44,791 nt of DNA from Bacteroidia bacterium (GTDB taxonomy: Bacteria > Bacteroidota > Bacteroidia > UKL13-3): positions 1 through 44,791 of the forward strand of contig JALONK010000025.1 of assembly GCA_025454975.1 (NCBI GenBank). The letters run 5' to 3'. The notes under the pieces are model-generated. The model made no database searches and was not told the origin of the DNA. It saw nothing but the letters and a program-made list of their open reading frames with translations. This document shows, piece after piece, positions 26,025 to 35,499 of the stretch. The position numbers and the translations under genes are program-made. Position 1 is the stretch's first letter. Each line of letters starts with the position of its first letter.

Positions 26025-26615
26025 TTAGTTTCTTACAGCCTTTTTAATCTTTTTATTACCAATCCATACTTTTTCGTTGGTTTCTAAATCAGTTAATTCC
26101 AAATCAACTTGATAAAAAATTGTTCTTTGGTTTTTATAACTATCAACAATAGAGCTTATAACTCCTGTAATCATAAAATCGGCTCCTTTTTCTTTGCCCC
26201 ATCTTTTGCGGGTATCTTCGCTTGAGAATGTTTGTTGCTCATTACGTTCTTCACGCACTTGGTTACGGTCTTCACCTGATTGAACAATGGATATAGTACC
26301 TGAATTGATGCAAGCTCGTTCAAGATCTTTAATAAAGGTTACCGGGTCAATTTGTTCTGAGGTACGGTTTTTAATATTTCCAACGATTAGTACAGGTTTA
26401 CGTCCATATTTTTGTTCGAAGTTGGTTCTCCAAGCTCCGCTTAATATATCGGTTATCATTTCATTGGCCACTAATCTCGAATCACTATCGTTCCACCTTC
26501 CACTTAAATCAGTTTGTTGAGCGGGGTCAATTCGTTGTACTTTTCTGTTTCCGGAGCAAGATTCGAATACAAGCAGGCTAAATAAAACTGGTACAGTAAG
26601 GACTAATTTTTTCAT
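26025..26615 (-). CDS. LpoB-like lipoprotein
   Basis: A 196-residue lipoprotein (signal ending LLVFESC, Cys20) of the LpoB/COG3417 type. In E. coli LpoB activates the bifunctional penicillin-binding protein PBP1b from the outer membrane. The matching features are the short linker with VQRIDPAQQTDLSGRWNDSD, then SRLVANEMI, IVGNIKNRTSEQIDP, ADFMITGVISSIVD and the terminal LTDLETNEKVWIGNKKIKK. No PBP gene is in the window. It heads a minus-strand unit of four genes (to 22888) after a terminator. Whether Bacteroidota PBPs respond to it is not known to me. Confidence 0.85.
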   Translation of the reverse strand: MKKLVLTVPVLFSLLVFESCSGNRKVQRIDPAQQTDLSGRWNDSDSRLVANEMITDILSGAWRTNFEQKYGRKPVLIVGNIKNRTSEQIDPVTFIKDLERACINSGTISIVQSGEDRNQVREERNEQQTFSSEDTRKRWGKEKGADFMITGVISSIVDSYKNQRTIFYQVDLELTDLETNEKVWIGNKKIKKAVRN

Positions 26616-26653
26616 GATTGATGTTGTTTTGATGCATTATGCAAATGCTGTTC

Positions 26654-26684
26654 CAAAAAATAATTGGTTCGAATATAAAACAAA
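26654..26684 (-). promoter_or_regulatory. Possible promoter of the LpoB unit
   Basis: On the minus strand TTTG (26681-26684) is followed after 18 bases by TATTTTTTG (26654-26662), a near match to TAnnTTTG with one extra base. It lies just past the azurin-gene terminator and upstream of the ATG at 26615, where a promoter is needed. Confidence 0.35.
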
Positions 26685-26703
26685 AAAGGGGCTGTTAGCC
26701 CCT
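26682..26703 (-). terminator. Rho-independent terminator of the azurin-like gene
   Basis: On the minus strand GGGGCT, a 3-base loop and AGCCCC are followed by six T residues (the A-run at 26682-26687). It ends the azurin-like gene 20 bases after its stop. Confidence 0.85.
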
Positions 26704-26723
26704 ATCCTGTTTATAAAAAAAGT

Positions 26724-27206
26724 TTATTCTACAATTAAAGTGCCTTGCATTTTTGTCCAATGCCCCGGGTAGGTGCAAATAAAGCTGTAGTTACCGGCTT
26801 CAGGCGCTGTGAATTCAACACTAACGGTTTGGCCCGGACCTGCAACCCCTGAGCCTGCAATTACATTAGCATTATCAGGATTAAAATAATTTTTATCCTT
26901 TAAGTTAATGCCTTCCATGGCTACTTCCTTTTCTGAACCTTGTTTCACAATTACAATGTTATGCAACATTGAAGCATCGGAAGCGGCATTACTTAAGTTA
27001 ATTTTCACTTTAGCTCCGGCACTTACCTTAAGTTCTTTGGTGTCAAACATCATATCAGCCATAGTGTTACCAACACCATTAACGGTGAATTCAAAACTTT
27101 TAGCAGTTGATTGCTCAGTTCCTGTTTCACTCTTTTTTTCTGTACTTCCACCGCCGCATGCAACAAGCAATAAAGCCGGAATAGCCATTAATAATACTTT
27201 TTTCAT
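26724..27206 (-). CDS. Azurin/plastocyanin-like copper lipoprotein
   Basis: A 160-residue type I copper protein with a lipoprotein signal (Cys17 in LLLVACGGG) and a short Ser/Glu/Thr-rich linker. The copper ligands can be read directly: His82 (SMLHN), Cys144, His149 and Met153 in the loop FICTYPGHWTKM, the azurin order. Azurin-like proteins carry single electrons; here it would be tethered to the periplasmic face of a membrane. The partner is unknown; no cytochrome or denitrification gene is near. It follows the AsmA-family gene by 48 bases and has a strong terminator. Confidence 0.92.
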   Translation of the reverse strand: MKKVLLMAIPALLLVACGGGSTEKKSETGTEQSTAKSFEFTVNGVGNTMADMMFDTKELKVSAGAKVKINLSNAASDASMLHNIVIVKQGSEKEVAMEGINLKDKNYFNPDNANVIAGSGVAGPGQTVSVEFTAPEAGNYSFICTYPGHWTKMQGTLIVE

Positions 27207-27254
27207 TTTTATAAGTTTAGATAAAATACTAACACTATTTCATAAAAAAAGGTT

Positions 27255-29954
27255 TTAGCGGAAAATTCCTTTCAGTTTCTTTTTAGCTTCCTCTTCAAGG
27301 GCTTTTTTCTGTTTTTCTTTTTCTTCTTGTGCTTTACGTTCTAGTTCTTTTTTCTGTTTTTCAGCTTCGGCTTTTGCCTTATCGCTTTCCTCTTTTAGGC
27401 GTTGTTTCGCTTTTTCACTTTCTTCCTTTAGTTTAGCCTCAGCTTTTACCATTTCTTCTTTTGCCTTTGCTTCTAAAGCCTTTTTTTGTTTATCTAATTC
27501 ATCCAGGGCTTGTTGTTTGAGGTTGGTAGCCTCGTTTTTCGCAAGTGCCGCTAAGTTTGTGGTGATTTTCGGTTCGCTAAAGGTTCCATTAATACCTAAT
27601 GCAAGGTTAACGGTGGATGATGTAGATAGATTTGTTCCGGTTTGTTTATTTAGTTGTCCGAGTGCTTGTTGAAGGCCAGCATTAACAGCACCTAAGGATG
27701 CGGTTGGTATCGCAGTAGTTCCTTTGTAATCTATTGTTTGGTCAATTCCTGTTGTTCCTGATAGATTTAAACTTTGTCCGCCTGCGTTAACCGTAAAAGG
27801 TTGAGTGGTAATTTTACCATTTTCAACTGCAAATTGGATATTAACGTTTTTTAAACCTACACTTTTATATTTATCATTTTTTAAGGTGGATGCCAGTAGA
27901 TCAAATAGTTTAACATTAGTTATTGCGGCATCAGGAATTATTAGGTTTCCGGTGGCATATACTTGATTTAATATTGGGTTAAGGTGCTTATCTGTTGGAG
28001 CCTTCATACTAAAAGATGTAGAAAATTTACCTTCCATATTTTCGGCTATTGGAGCTAGGTTTTTAATGGTATTAAAAGTATTAAATGCGGTTTTGAAATC
28101 AAGATTTTTAATATCTAAATCAAGTGCAATAGTAGGTTTCAAAAGATTAGAAGTTTCATACGTACAATTCATATTAAACAATGCACCTAAGGCTTCCATA
28201 CCTACTTGTTTTAACATTAATTTTTGATCCGCAATTTGCACAGTACCTTTAAACTGCTTAATGTCTAAATTTGTGTATTGAATATTGTTGATTTTGCTGT
28301 TAAGTGTGAAGTTAATATTAGCAGGAATTTCAGGGGCAATAATTGTTGCTGTATCAGTTGAAGACGCAGTAGTTGTGGTGTCGGGTGCACCAATCAAACT
28401 ATTTAAATCTAAATTATTAGAACTAAAGTTCAATTTCCCTTGAATTACACCTTTCCCAAACATATAGGCAAAAAAGTTACCCAATTCCCCATTCATTTTC
28501 ATGTCGGATTTACCTATTGTTGCATCAAAATTATTAAGCGAAACCAGACGTGGGGTAAATGAAAGTTTAGCGTCGTATACTTTAATTCCATCAGTTAGTT
28601 CAGGAGATTTAAAACTTAACTGTTGCATAACCAATTCGCCTGATGCATTAAATGCTTCATAGTTTTGTTTTTCAAGCGTAGATACAGTTCCTTTAGCTTT
28701 AATATCAGAAGTTATTAAACCACTTAATTGGATTCCATCCTCCATTGGTACAATTTTCCCTATATGGTCTAAATTAATTCTTCCCAATAAAGTAGCGTCC
28801 ATAAATGGGTCGTTCATTAAATTGTTTGCCAATAAGGTAGCTTCAAACGCATCACCGCCAACATTTGCGTGCAACTTGCTCAGGTTAATTTCAGTGCTAT
28901 TTAATTGTCCATCCTTATTGTTTACACCTAATTTTACTTGTACATCTTTAACAGCCATTGGAAGATTTGGATAACTGAACATAGCATTATTAATTTCTAC
29001 ATTTAAAGCAAATGCCGGTAGCGATTGTTCATTATATGTACCTTTTGCAAAACCATTAAACCCAAGGGTTCCTGCTGTTTTTACCTGTTCAAAATCTTTT
29101 TGATAAATTCCGGGAATCAAGGATAGGAAGTCTTTAAATGTAGCTTTTGCTGCATTGTATTTAATATCCATGTCAATATCATTACCTTTTAATTGAATAA
29201 ACCCTTCAAAAGCAAATTTCAAGGCATTTAACCCAATTTCATTATCCTTAAACGTAAACAATTGTTGCTTCATGTCCATATCAATATCAGCTTTTATTTG
29301 GGTGTTCACTTTATTAATAAAGGTAATGCCCCCCATTTTATACTGTAATGATTGAACACTGCTAATAATATTTAACATAAATTCATCCTGACTGAAGTCG
29401 CCACTCATGTTATAATTAAATTGTTCTAGTTTGGTAAATATGCCACTTACCTTATCGTCATAAACAATATTGGCATTATTGATTGTAAGCCGTTTTAATT
29501 TTAGATGAAAAGATGTGGAGGCTGTATCGGTAGTGGTAGTGGTGGTATCAACCGAAGGTTTGGTGATATTCCAATTAGCTGTACCATTGGCAAGCATGAG
29601 GGCGTGAATTCGAGCATCATCTAAGGTTATACTTCTGATGTCAAATGTTTCACCTTTAATCACACTCATGATGTCGAGCGATACAGATAGTTTTTTCCAA
29701 CTAATCAAAGTATCACCTTCAAAGTCATTAACACCGGCAACGTACACATCTTTAAGTGCAACGCCTAAGTTGGGAAAACTACGGATAATGCTGATTTCAA
29801 TATCAGGGTTATATCCGATTTTAGCATTTAAGTTTTTGTTGATTTCATTGTTAATACCGGCAATGATTTTATCCTTAAACAGGAAAGGCACAGCAACAAT
29901 AATCAATAACAATAAGCCAATAATGGATGCAGTAACAATCAAGAAACGTTTCAT
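27255..29954 (-). CDS. AsmA-family protein with a charged C-terminal helix
   Basis: An 899-residue AsmA-like protein. An N-terminal membrane anchor (FLIVTASIIGLLLLIIVAVPFLF) is followed by the AsmA N-terminal signature (ISIIRSFPNLGVALKDVYV) and a long series of beta strands to about 800, with Thr-rich linkers near 140 and 540. The AsmA C-terminal region has DLLASTLKNDKY and the repeated 'LNLSGTTGIDQTIDYKG' type. The last roughly 85 residues are a Lys/Glu/Ala-rich helix. AsmA-family proteins are thought to help lipids cross the periplasm and affect outer-membrane assembly. It is followed by the azurin-like gene. Confidence 0.88.
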   Translation of the reverse strand: MKRFLIVTASIIGLLLLIIVAVPFLFKDKIIAGINNEINKNLNAKIGYNPDIEISIIRSFPNLGVALKDVYVAGVNDFEGDTLISWKKLSVSLDIMSVIKGETFDIRSITLDDARIHALMLANGTANWNITKPSVDTTTTTTDTASTSFHLKLKRLTINNANIVYDDKVSGIFTKLEQFNYNMSGDFSQDEFMLNIISSVQSLQYKMGGITFINKVNTQIKADIDMDMKQQLFTFKDNEIGLNALKFAFEGFIQLKGNDIDMDIKYNAAKATFKDFLSLIPGIYQKDFEQVKTAGTLGFNGFAKGTYNEQSLPAFALNVEINNAMFSYPNLPMAVKDVQVKLGVNNKDGQLNSTEINLSKLHANVGGDAFEATLLANNLMNDPFMDATLLGRINLDHIGKIVPMEDGIQLSGLITSDIKAKGTVSTLEKQNYEAFNASGELVMQQLSFKSPELTDGIKVYDAKLSFTPRLVSLNNFDATIGKSDMKMNGELGNFFAYMFGKGVIQGKLNFSSNNLDLNSLIGAPDTTTTASSTDTATIIAPEIPANINFTLNSKINNIQYTNLDIKQFKGTVQIADQKLMLKQVGMEALGALFNMNCTYETSNLLKPTIALDLDIKNLDFKTAFNTFNTIKNLAPIAENMEGKFSTSFSMKAPTDKHLNPILNQVYATGNLIIPDAAITNVKLFDLLASTLKNDKYKSVGLKNVNIQFAVENGKITTQPFTVNAGGQSLNLSGTTGIDQTIDYKGTTAIPTASLGAVNAGLQQALGQLNKQTGTNLSTSSTVNLALGINGTFSEPKITTNLAALAKNEATNLKQQALDELDKQKKALEAKAKEEMVKAEAKLKEESEKAKQRLKEESDKAKAEAEKQKKELERKAQEEKEKQKKALEEEAKKKLKGIFR

Positions 29955-29959
29955 AGTTT

Positions 29960-29990
29960 CAAAGTTATAAGTATTTAATTAATAGTGAAA
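29960..29990 (-). promoter_or_regulatory. Possible promoter of the AsmA-family gene
   Basis: On the minus strand TAACTTTG (29960-29967) fits TAnnTTTG, with a weak TTTC 19 bases upstream (29987-29990). The box ends 5 bases before the ATG at 29954, so the transcript would be almost leaderless. Confidence 0.35.
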
Positions 29991-30003
29991 TGAATTGAAA
30001 GTA

Positions 30004-30396
30004 TTAAGCAGGTAAATTTTTTATGATACCGGCCACTACTTCCGAGGTAAAAGGTTTATTTAAGAAGGATTTTATGCTTGGATACTTTTGAGCTCTTAAT
30101 CTATCTATATCATTTGATGAGGAGGTAAGAAACATGCAATGAAATAATTTTTTAGTTTTAGCGGGCAACGCTTCAAATTCATCCATAAATTGAAAACCAT
30201 TCATAACCGGCATTTGTATATCCACAAGCATAATTACTTTTTGTTTCGGCTTGTATGTTTTAATAAAAGCCAAAGCGTCGGTTCCGCTTTGGAATTGATG
30301 GATATCGCCGTGTTCAATATGGCTCATTTCAATTGCTTTGAATGCCACTAAAAGGTCAATTTTATTATCATCAATTATTATAAAGTGATATGCCAT
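30004..30396 (-). CDS. Single-domain response regulator
   Basis: A 130-residue stand-alone receiver domain (CheY-like). It has the acidic pair Asp9/Asp10, the phospho-acceptor Asp59 in LVDIQMP, Thr91/Ser92 and Lys114 in LNKPF. There is no output domain. It is the last gene of the ThiF operon; its ATG overlaps the stop of the REC-kinase gene by one base (TAATG), so translation is coupled. It may be a phosphate sink, a relay to a kinase or an allosteric partner. Confidence 0.93.
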   Translation of the reverse strand: MAYHFIIIDDNKIDLLVAFKAIEMSHIEHGDIHQFQSGTDALAFIKTYKPKQKVIMLVDIQMPVMNGFQFMDEFEALPAKTKKLFHCMFLTSSSNDIDRLRAQKYPSIKSFLNKPFTSEVVAGIIKNLPA

Positions 30397-31496
30397 TATT
30401 TACAAGGTAGATTTACAGTAAAAGTACTTCCTGAATTAAGTTTTGATTCTACATTTATTTTTCCTCCAAGGGTGGTTACAATTTCTTTAACATTATATAA
30501 TCCAAATCCGCTTCCACTAACTTCAGTTGTTGCACGGAAGAATAGTTCAAATATATTTTGTAAATATTCATCAGGAATGCCCATACCGTTATCTTTCACG
30601 TGGATGATTAAGTTTTCATCAATTACACGCATTTGCACATCAACATATTTATTTACTTCACCTGCACGTTGGTATTTCAGTGCATTAGAAACTAAATTAT
30701 TAATAACTACTTTCAATTTTGTAACATCAGTACGGAAAAATTCGGTAGTGTTTTCGCAGTTAATGGTAAGGCTTATATTTTGTTGGTGACAGGTAATGCC
30801 GTGTATGGATAATAATTCAGATTTTAGGTCTTCCAGGTTTACAGGTTCAATTTTTAATTCGCCTCTGTTATTGCGATAATAAACATGCATGTTTTCGATA
30901 AACTCATTTAAATGAACTGCCGCTTTTTCAATGAGTTCGAGCATTAAGGATACATTTTTTTGATTTTTGTCAGGACTATTATTCACAATATTTATGGCAC
31001 CCATAATACTCATTAAAGGACCTTTTAAATCGTGTGAAACGCTATATGCAAAACCATCTAATGCATTATATGCTCGAGTAAGTTCAGTAACCTTTGATTC
31101 CAGTTGGTGTGATTGGGTATAATATCTATAGGCCTCTTCTATTGAACTTCTAATCTCAGCTTCGTTCCAAGGTTTATTAATATAACGAAATACATGACCG
31201 AGGTTGATGGCTTTTATTACAGACTCAATATCTGTGTATCCGGTAACTAAAATTCGGATGGGTTTTGGATGTTTTTTTAGGATAGATGAAAAAAACTCAA
31301 CACCTGTTTTTCCCGGCATCCTTTGGTCGCACAATATCAAATCAACTTCATTTTGTTCAAGCCAAGTTTCTGCTTCCGATGCTGACTGGGCTACTGTTAT
31401 ATCATAATCAAACCTAAATGCGGCTTTGAACGCATGAAGGTTATTGATTTCATCATCAACAAAAAGAATACGTATTTTTTTTAATGGGTTACTCAT
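30396..31496 (-). CDS. Receiver-histidine kinase fusion
   Basis: A 366-residue cytoplasmic protein with an N-terminal receiver domain and a C-terminal histidine kinase. The receiver has Asp57 (CDQRMP), Thr85 and Lys108 in NKPW, the RpfG/HupR-like type. The kinase has His155 in SHDLKGPLMS, Asn271 in NNLVSNALK, DNGMG (Asp302) and SGSGFGLYNV. There is no membrane segment. The order REC then HK suggests the receiver controls the kinase, so it can act downstream of the membrane kinase encoded one base upstream. The receiver closely resembles the one at 35599. Confidence 0.93.
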   Translation of the reverse strand: MSNPLKKIRILFVDDEINNLHAFKAAFRFDYDITVAQSASEAETWLEQNEVDLILCDQRMPGKTGVEFFSSILKKHPKPIRILVTGYTDIESVIKAINLGHVFRYINKPWNEAEIRSSIEEAYRYYTQSHQLESKVTELTRAYNALDGFAYSVSHDLKGPLMSIMGAINIVNNSPDKNQKNVSLMLELIEKAAVHLNEFIENMHVYYRNNRGELKIEPVNLEDLKSELLSIHGITCHQQNISLTINCENTTEFFRTDVTKLKVVINNLVSNALKYQRAGEVNKYVDVQMRVIDENLIIHVKDNGMGIPDEYLQNIFELFFRATTEVSGSGFGLYNVKEIVTTLGGKINVESKLNSGSTFTVNLPCK

Positions 31497-31497
31497 C

Positions 31498-33633
31498 TTA
31501 TCTTTTCTTAGGTATGGTTATGGTAAATGTTGTTCCTTCACCAATGGCTGTTTTCACTGTAATATTTCCATGATGTTTTTTAATGGTGTTGTACACAATT
31601 GATAAACCAAGACCGGTACCTTCTCCAACCGGTTTGGTGGTGAAGAATGGTTCAAATAATTTGTTTTTAGTAGTTTCGCTCATTCCGGTTCCATTATCTC
31701 CGATTTCAATTATAATAGAATCAGTTGACTCCTGCGTTGTAATTTTAACCAAGCCCCCTTCTTCCTCGTTAAATCGTTGTTTTACGGCATAAATAGCATT
31801 ACTGATAAGGTTTAAAAATACCTGATTCAATTTCCCGGGGTAACATTCAACCAATGGAATATTACCATAATTTCGTTGTACTTCAATTTTATTGTTCAAC
31901 TGATTATTTATAATAATTATGGTTGATTCTAAACCTTCATTTACATCTGCCAATTTAATATCGTCTTCATCCACACGAGAAAATATACGTAAGCCTTTTA
32001 CAATTTCAGCGGTTCTGGATGATCCTTCATGAATACCTTTCAATAAATAATTGATTTCAGTTTTAAGGTAATCATAATCAATTTCCTTTTTTAATTGCTC
32101 AATTTCATCAAGGTTTAACTTTCCATCTTTAGCTAATGCCTCAGTTTTTTCTTGTAAATGATACAGTTCATGTATATCGCGCTGCAAAGGTTTAACATTA
32201 GATGTTACAAAGTTAATAGGGTTATTAATTTCATGTGCAATTCCTGCAGTTAATTGACCTAAAGATGCCATTTTTTCTGATTCAACCAACTGTGTTTGTG
32301 CTTGTTTTAAATCAGCCAACGCTACTGTTAAACTTTCATTGGAAGATATGAGTTCTTTCGTACGTTCTTTCACTTTTTGTTCTAATAACACATTTTGTTC
32401 ACGGGTAATCTTAGCATTTTCCTGCGCAACCATCAACGCTTCTGCCTGTGCAATATCTTTATCTTTTTTTAGAGAGTTAATTTTATCAGCAAGTGCAAAC
32501 GAAAGTAAGGTTACTTCTAATGCCGAACCATATAATAAGATATACCTTGTGAAATCATTATAAGGTACAACCCCGTAATCTTTAAGAACAAATACGATTA
32601 CACTTGCAAGGAATAATGACCAAGCTATCAAGAAAAATCGAGCAGAACGATTTCCTTTGGTAGAAATAAATGCTGCGATTATTAATACAATGATGGAGCC
32701 TAATCCTGCATTAATATTAATAAGTGTATAGCTCAGTTGAAACCATTTGAAAGGTAATACAGAAATTGCTAAAATATCAATACCAACAAAGGCGATTAGA
32801 ATATAATTAACTTTACCAATGTATTTTCTTGTTTCAATAAAGGTTATAAAAAATAGTAAGGTAAAGATTCCGGACGCAGCTCCAAATATGTAAAGTGAAT
32901 ATACTTTTAACCAGCTAAACTGTGCGGGTAAATACCTGTTAAAGAATCCATGTAAGGTAATTTGGGTTAATGCCACAAACAGAATAAACAAAACATATAT
33001 CAGGTAACTTTTTTCTTTTGTATTAACATAAATAAACAAGTTATACAAAAACATAACCAGCATAATGCCTAAGTAAAAATAAACAGCATTATCTCTTTTT
33101 GTATTTTTGATTTTGATATTTTCAAATGTTGTTATTTCAATGGGTATTAATAGTTGTTCGCCCGACTTAACCCTTAGATAAACTGTGCTGTTACTATGTT
33201 TCGGTAACAAGGTGAAAACATAATTTTGATCCGGATAGTTTCTAAGTTCAACCGGCTGTGTTTCGTCAATTCTAATGCTGTCGAATCCTAACCCATTTGG
33301 TGTGTATAAGGTAATGTTATCAATTGTAGGATTTGAAATTTGAAGTGCAAGTGGTTCTTTTATCGAATCCTTAATATTTATTTTTACAAATAGCGGGTAT
33401 CGGCTCCCTTCTTGGCTTATTACTTTATTTTCGTTCTCAATCTTTATGTTACAAGATTGTTTTATAGCTTGTTGAAAGTATCTTACATCAGGGTTAATTT
33501 CACACACTTCAACTGTATAATTTATGGCATCTCGACGTTGTGCATTGGCTTTATTATCAAAAGCAAGAAGCCACAAACAACATAACAGGTTAAATAAAAC
33601 TAAGTTTCTGCGTGTGCTTTTTAATATTATCAT
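31498..33633 (-). CDS. 7TMR-DISM sensor histidine kinase
   Basis: A 711-residue membrane kinase. A signal peptide is followed by an extracellular 7TMR-DISMED2-type beta domain (about 35-175), then seven helices (about 185-385; [18 protein letters not shown] is the first), a coiled coil (about 390-450) and the kinase core. His467 lies in [13 protein letters not shown], the N box in [11 protein letters not shown] (Asn612), DNGTGM (Asp646) and [12 protein letters not shown]. 7TMR-DISM proteins are thought to sense small extracellular ligands, often carbohydrates. The ATG lies 44 bases inside the GNAT-like gene, and the next gene starts 1 base after its stop. Confidence 0.92.
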   Translation of the reverse strand: MIILKSTRRNLVLFNLLCCLWLLAFDNKANAQRRDAINYTVEVCEINPDVRYFQQAIKQSCNIKIENENKVISQEGSRYPLFVKINIKDSIKEPLALQISNPTIDNITLYTPNGLGFDSIRIDETQPVELRNYPDQNYVFTLLPKHSNSTVYLRVKSGEQLLIPIEITTFENIKIKNTKRDNAVYFYLGIMLVMFLYNLFIYVNTKEKSYLIYVLFILFVALTQITLHGFFNRYLPAQFSWLKVYSLYIFGAASGIFTLLFFITFIETRKYIGKVNYILIAFVGIDILAISVLPFKWFQLSYTLININAGLGSIIVLIIAAFISTKGNRSARFFLIAWSLFLASVIVFVLKDYGVVPYNDFTRYILLYGSALEVTLLSFALADKINSLKKDKDIAQAEALMVAQENAKITREQNVLLEQKVKERTKELISSNESLTVALADLKQAQTQLVESEKMASLGQLTAGIAHEINNPINFVTSNVKPLQRDIHELYHLQEKTEALAKDGKLNLDEIEQLKKEIDYDYLKTEINYLLKGIHEGSSRTAEIVKGLRIFSRVDEDDIKLADVNEGLESTIIIINNQLNNKIEVQRNYGNIPLVECYPGKLNQVFLNLISNAIYAVKQRFNEEEGGLVKITTQESTDSIIIEIGDNGTGMSETTKNKLFEPFFTTKPVGEGTGLGLSIVYNTIKKHHGNITVKTAIGEGTTFTITIPKKR

Positions 33634-34399
33634 ATTGACTTTGGGAGGTTTTTATCGTATCTGCTAAGCTCCAACTTGATAAGTTTGGAATTCTTGTTTC
33701 GTAGTGAATTTCGATTTCTTTTTTTCTTAATACTTCTGTTTTTACAATGTCGGGGTTATTTCGTAATGTTTGAATTGCTTTTTTATCATCTTCTTCTGCG
33801 AGTTCCAGTTTGTTAACATCTTTGAGAATCATAGAGGTGGCTACCAAATCTAATTTAGGATAATAAAAAGTACCAACATTACCTACGCTCGTTTCAATTT
33901 CGTATCCTACTTGTTGGGCCATACTAACAGTATATGGTGCACATAATGCAAAGAGTGACTGTAAACCAATTTGACTTGAAATTGCTACTGCTGCCCGAGT
34001 TAAAAAAATACTACCAATTCCATATCCTGCAATCTCACGTGAATTCCATAATCCACAAATTTCTCCGGTACCATGTAAAGCGTATTTTTTTACCAAAGCA
34101 TAGATGCGTTCATCTAATGCTGCAGTTGCCTCCTCAATAGGCAAAAATTGGGAGCCACCTGAAACGTGAACTCTAGCTCCTCCATAAACAACTGATTTAT
34201 CAAGCGATTCAACAATCAATACAAACGCAGCAGGATTATTCATCCATTCATGTTTAGATGAAGTGACCTTTGTTATACCGATACTTGTTAATACCCTTGT
34301 ATGTCCTTCAATAAATAACTCGCATGAATGCTGATCATCAACAGCACGAAAAGCTCTGAGTCGAACAACAGGTTTGTCTTTATTTAGTTCGGTAGTCAT
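33590..34399 (-). CDS. GNAT-fold, autoinducer-synthase-like protein
   Basis: A 269-residue cytoplasmic protein. The central part looks like a GNAT acyltransferase of the LuxI/FeeM-like kind: VVRLRAFRAVDD at the start, FVLIVESLDKSVVYGGARVHV (strand pair), GEICGLWNSREIAGYGIGS (113-130, conserved acid then the acyl-CoA loop) and helix IFLTRAAVAISSQIGLQSLFAL, then MAQQVGYEIETSVG. These follow the order of N-acyl amino acid and acyl-homoserine-lactone synthases, but with no clear motif identity. The last 70 residues are charged and helical. Its ATG overlaps the ThiF stop by one base. The function is inferred from shape only. Confidence 0.65.
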   Translation of the reverse strand: MTTELNKDKPVVRLRAFRAVDDQHSCELFIEGHTRVLTSIGITKVTSSKHEWMNNPAAFVLIVESLDKSVVYGGARVHVSGGSQFLPIEEATAALDERIYALVKKYALHGTGEICGLWNSREIAGYGIGSIFLTRAAVAISSQIGLQSLFALCAPYTVSMAQQVGYEIETSVGNVGTFYYPKLDLVATSMILKDVNKLELAEEDDKKAIQTLRNNPDIVKTEVLRKKEIEIHYETRIPNLSSWSLADTIKTSQSQYDNIKKHTQKLSFI

Positions 34400-35499
34400 T
34401 ATTTTATCAACTCAAGTGTGTCTATATAAAATCTTCCCGAGGGTAATGGTTGATCAAGTAATATTCTTCTACAGCAATCAGTGCAAGTACCTGCACCCAA
34501 CATTACCGATGATGCCAACTGTGGCCATGTAGTAATGCTTTTGCCAATTTCCATCATCGAATCTTTTAAACGGTCCGAAGTTTCTTTAAAGTTAACTAGT
34601 TTAAGTATAGTTTCTATGCGCTGTTCCGGAGTGAATTGTTCACACAAGTATATCTCTTCTTCCGAAAGCAGACCATGCATTATTGGTCTCTTTGGCTCTA
34701 AATCGAAACGTTCGATGTCAATCATACCCCTATCATTGGTGTCCATAACTACTGGAATTTTTAATTCCTTGGCTTTAACCCTACTTTTTAACTTTATTGA
34801 TAATCCGTCACAAACTTCAACTAACAAATCTAATTTGTGAAAAAAGTTATCCAAGTTATCTGTGGTTAGTCCATTTTCAAATACTTCTACCTCAATATAT
34901 GGGTCAATTTCAGCAATCTCTCTTGCTGCTAAAATAACTTTATGAGTTCCTAAATGTTGGATACCTGCCCTTAGTCTATTTAAGTTACTAAGTTCAAGCT
35001 GGTCAAAATCCGCAATTTTTATTTTACCACAAAGCCTTTCCATTACTAATGTTATGGCTACTGACTGACCAACTGATAACCCTACTACACCAATGCATTT
35101 TGTACTTAACTTTTCTTGCTCATCTTTGGTAATTTTAAGTTTGTTTCTATTTGTTCTTACTTCAATAAACTCATCTTCTTTTAACGTGTGCACTAAGGTT
35201 TGCAACCAGGGATAATAAATCCAGTTACCATAGAAGTCGGTTTGGCGACCTTCCAACTTTTCAACTACCTTACTAATTAAGGCTTGTTCATCGAGCCTTA
35301 ACGATGGAAAACGACATTTGATTAACTCCCTTATCTGAAGAGTTATTGTGTCTTGTACACGTATGTGTCTATTTTTTTGTAAATATCCTCTAAATAGCTT
35401 TAAATCGGCATCTGTATTGACGTTGAAGATTAATGGTTCAATTGCTTTCTGGTTATTATCTTCATCATACTCCACAAAATAGTCAAGTGATGTTTTCAT
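34399..35499 (-). CDS. ThiF/E1-like adenylating protein (Rv1355c-like)
   Basis: A 366-residue protein. An N-terminal helical region (about 1-130) is followed by a ThiF/MoeB/E1-type Rossmann domain: glycine loop GVVGLSVGQS (137-146), ADFDQLELSNLNR (Asp164, Asp166, Asn174, Arg175), Lys187 in GTHKVILA, and Asp231 in VEVCDGL. These residues bind and adenylate a C-terminal carboxylate with ATP. The wording LSVGQSVAITLVMERLCG and RFDLEPKRPIMHGLL matches, from memory, the Rv1355c/MoeY-like branch, whose members often carry a nitroreductase domain that is missing here. There is no CxxC zinc pair or E1 catalytic Cys in the usual place, but Cys339, Cys342 and Cys343 lie near the end. It is the first gene of the operon. 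Confidence 0.85.
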   Translation of the reverse strand: MKTSLDYFVEYDEDNNQKAIEPLIFNVNTDADLKLFRGYLQKNRHIRVQDTITLQIRELIKCRFPSLRLDEQALISKVVEKLEGRQTDFYGNWIYYPWLQTLVHTLKEDEFIEVRTNRNKLKITKDEQEKLSTKCIGVVGLSVGQSVAITLVMERLCGKIKIADFDQLELSNLNRLRAGIQHLGTHKVILAAREIAEIDPYIEVEVFENGLTTDNLDNFFHKLDLLVEVCDGLSIKLKSRVKAKELKIPVVMDTNDRGMIDIERFDLEPKRPIMHGLLSEEEIYLCEQFTPEQRIETILKLVNFKETSDRLKDSMMEIGKSITTWPQLASSVMLGAGTCTDCCRRILLDQPLPSGRFYIDTLELIK

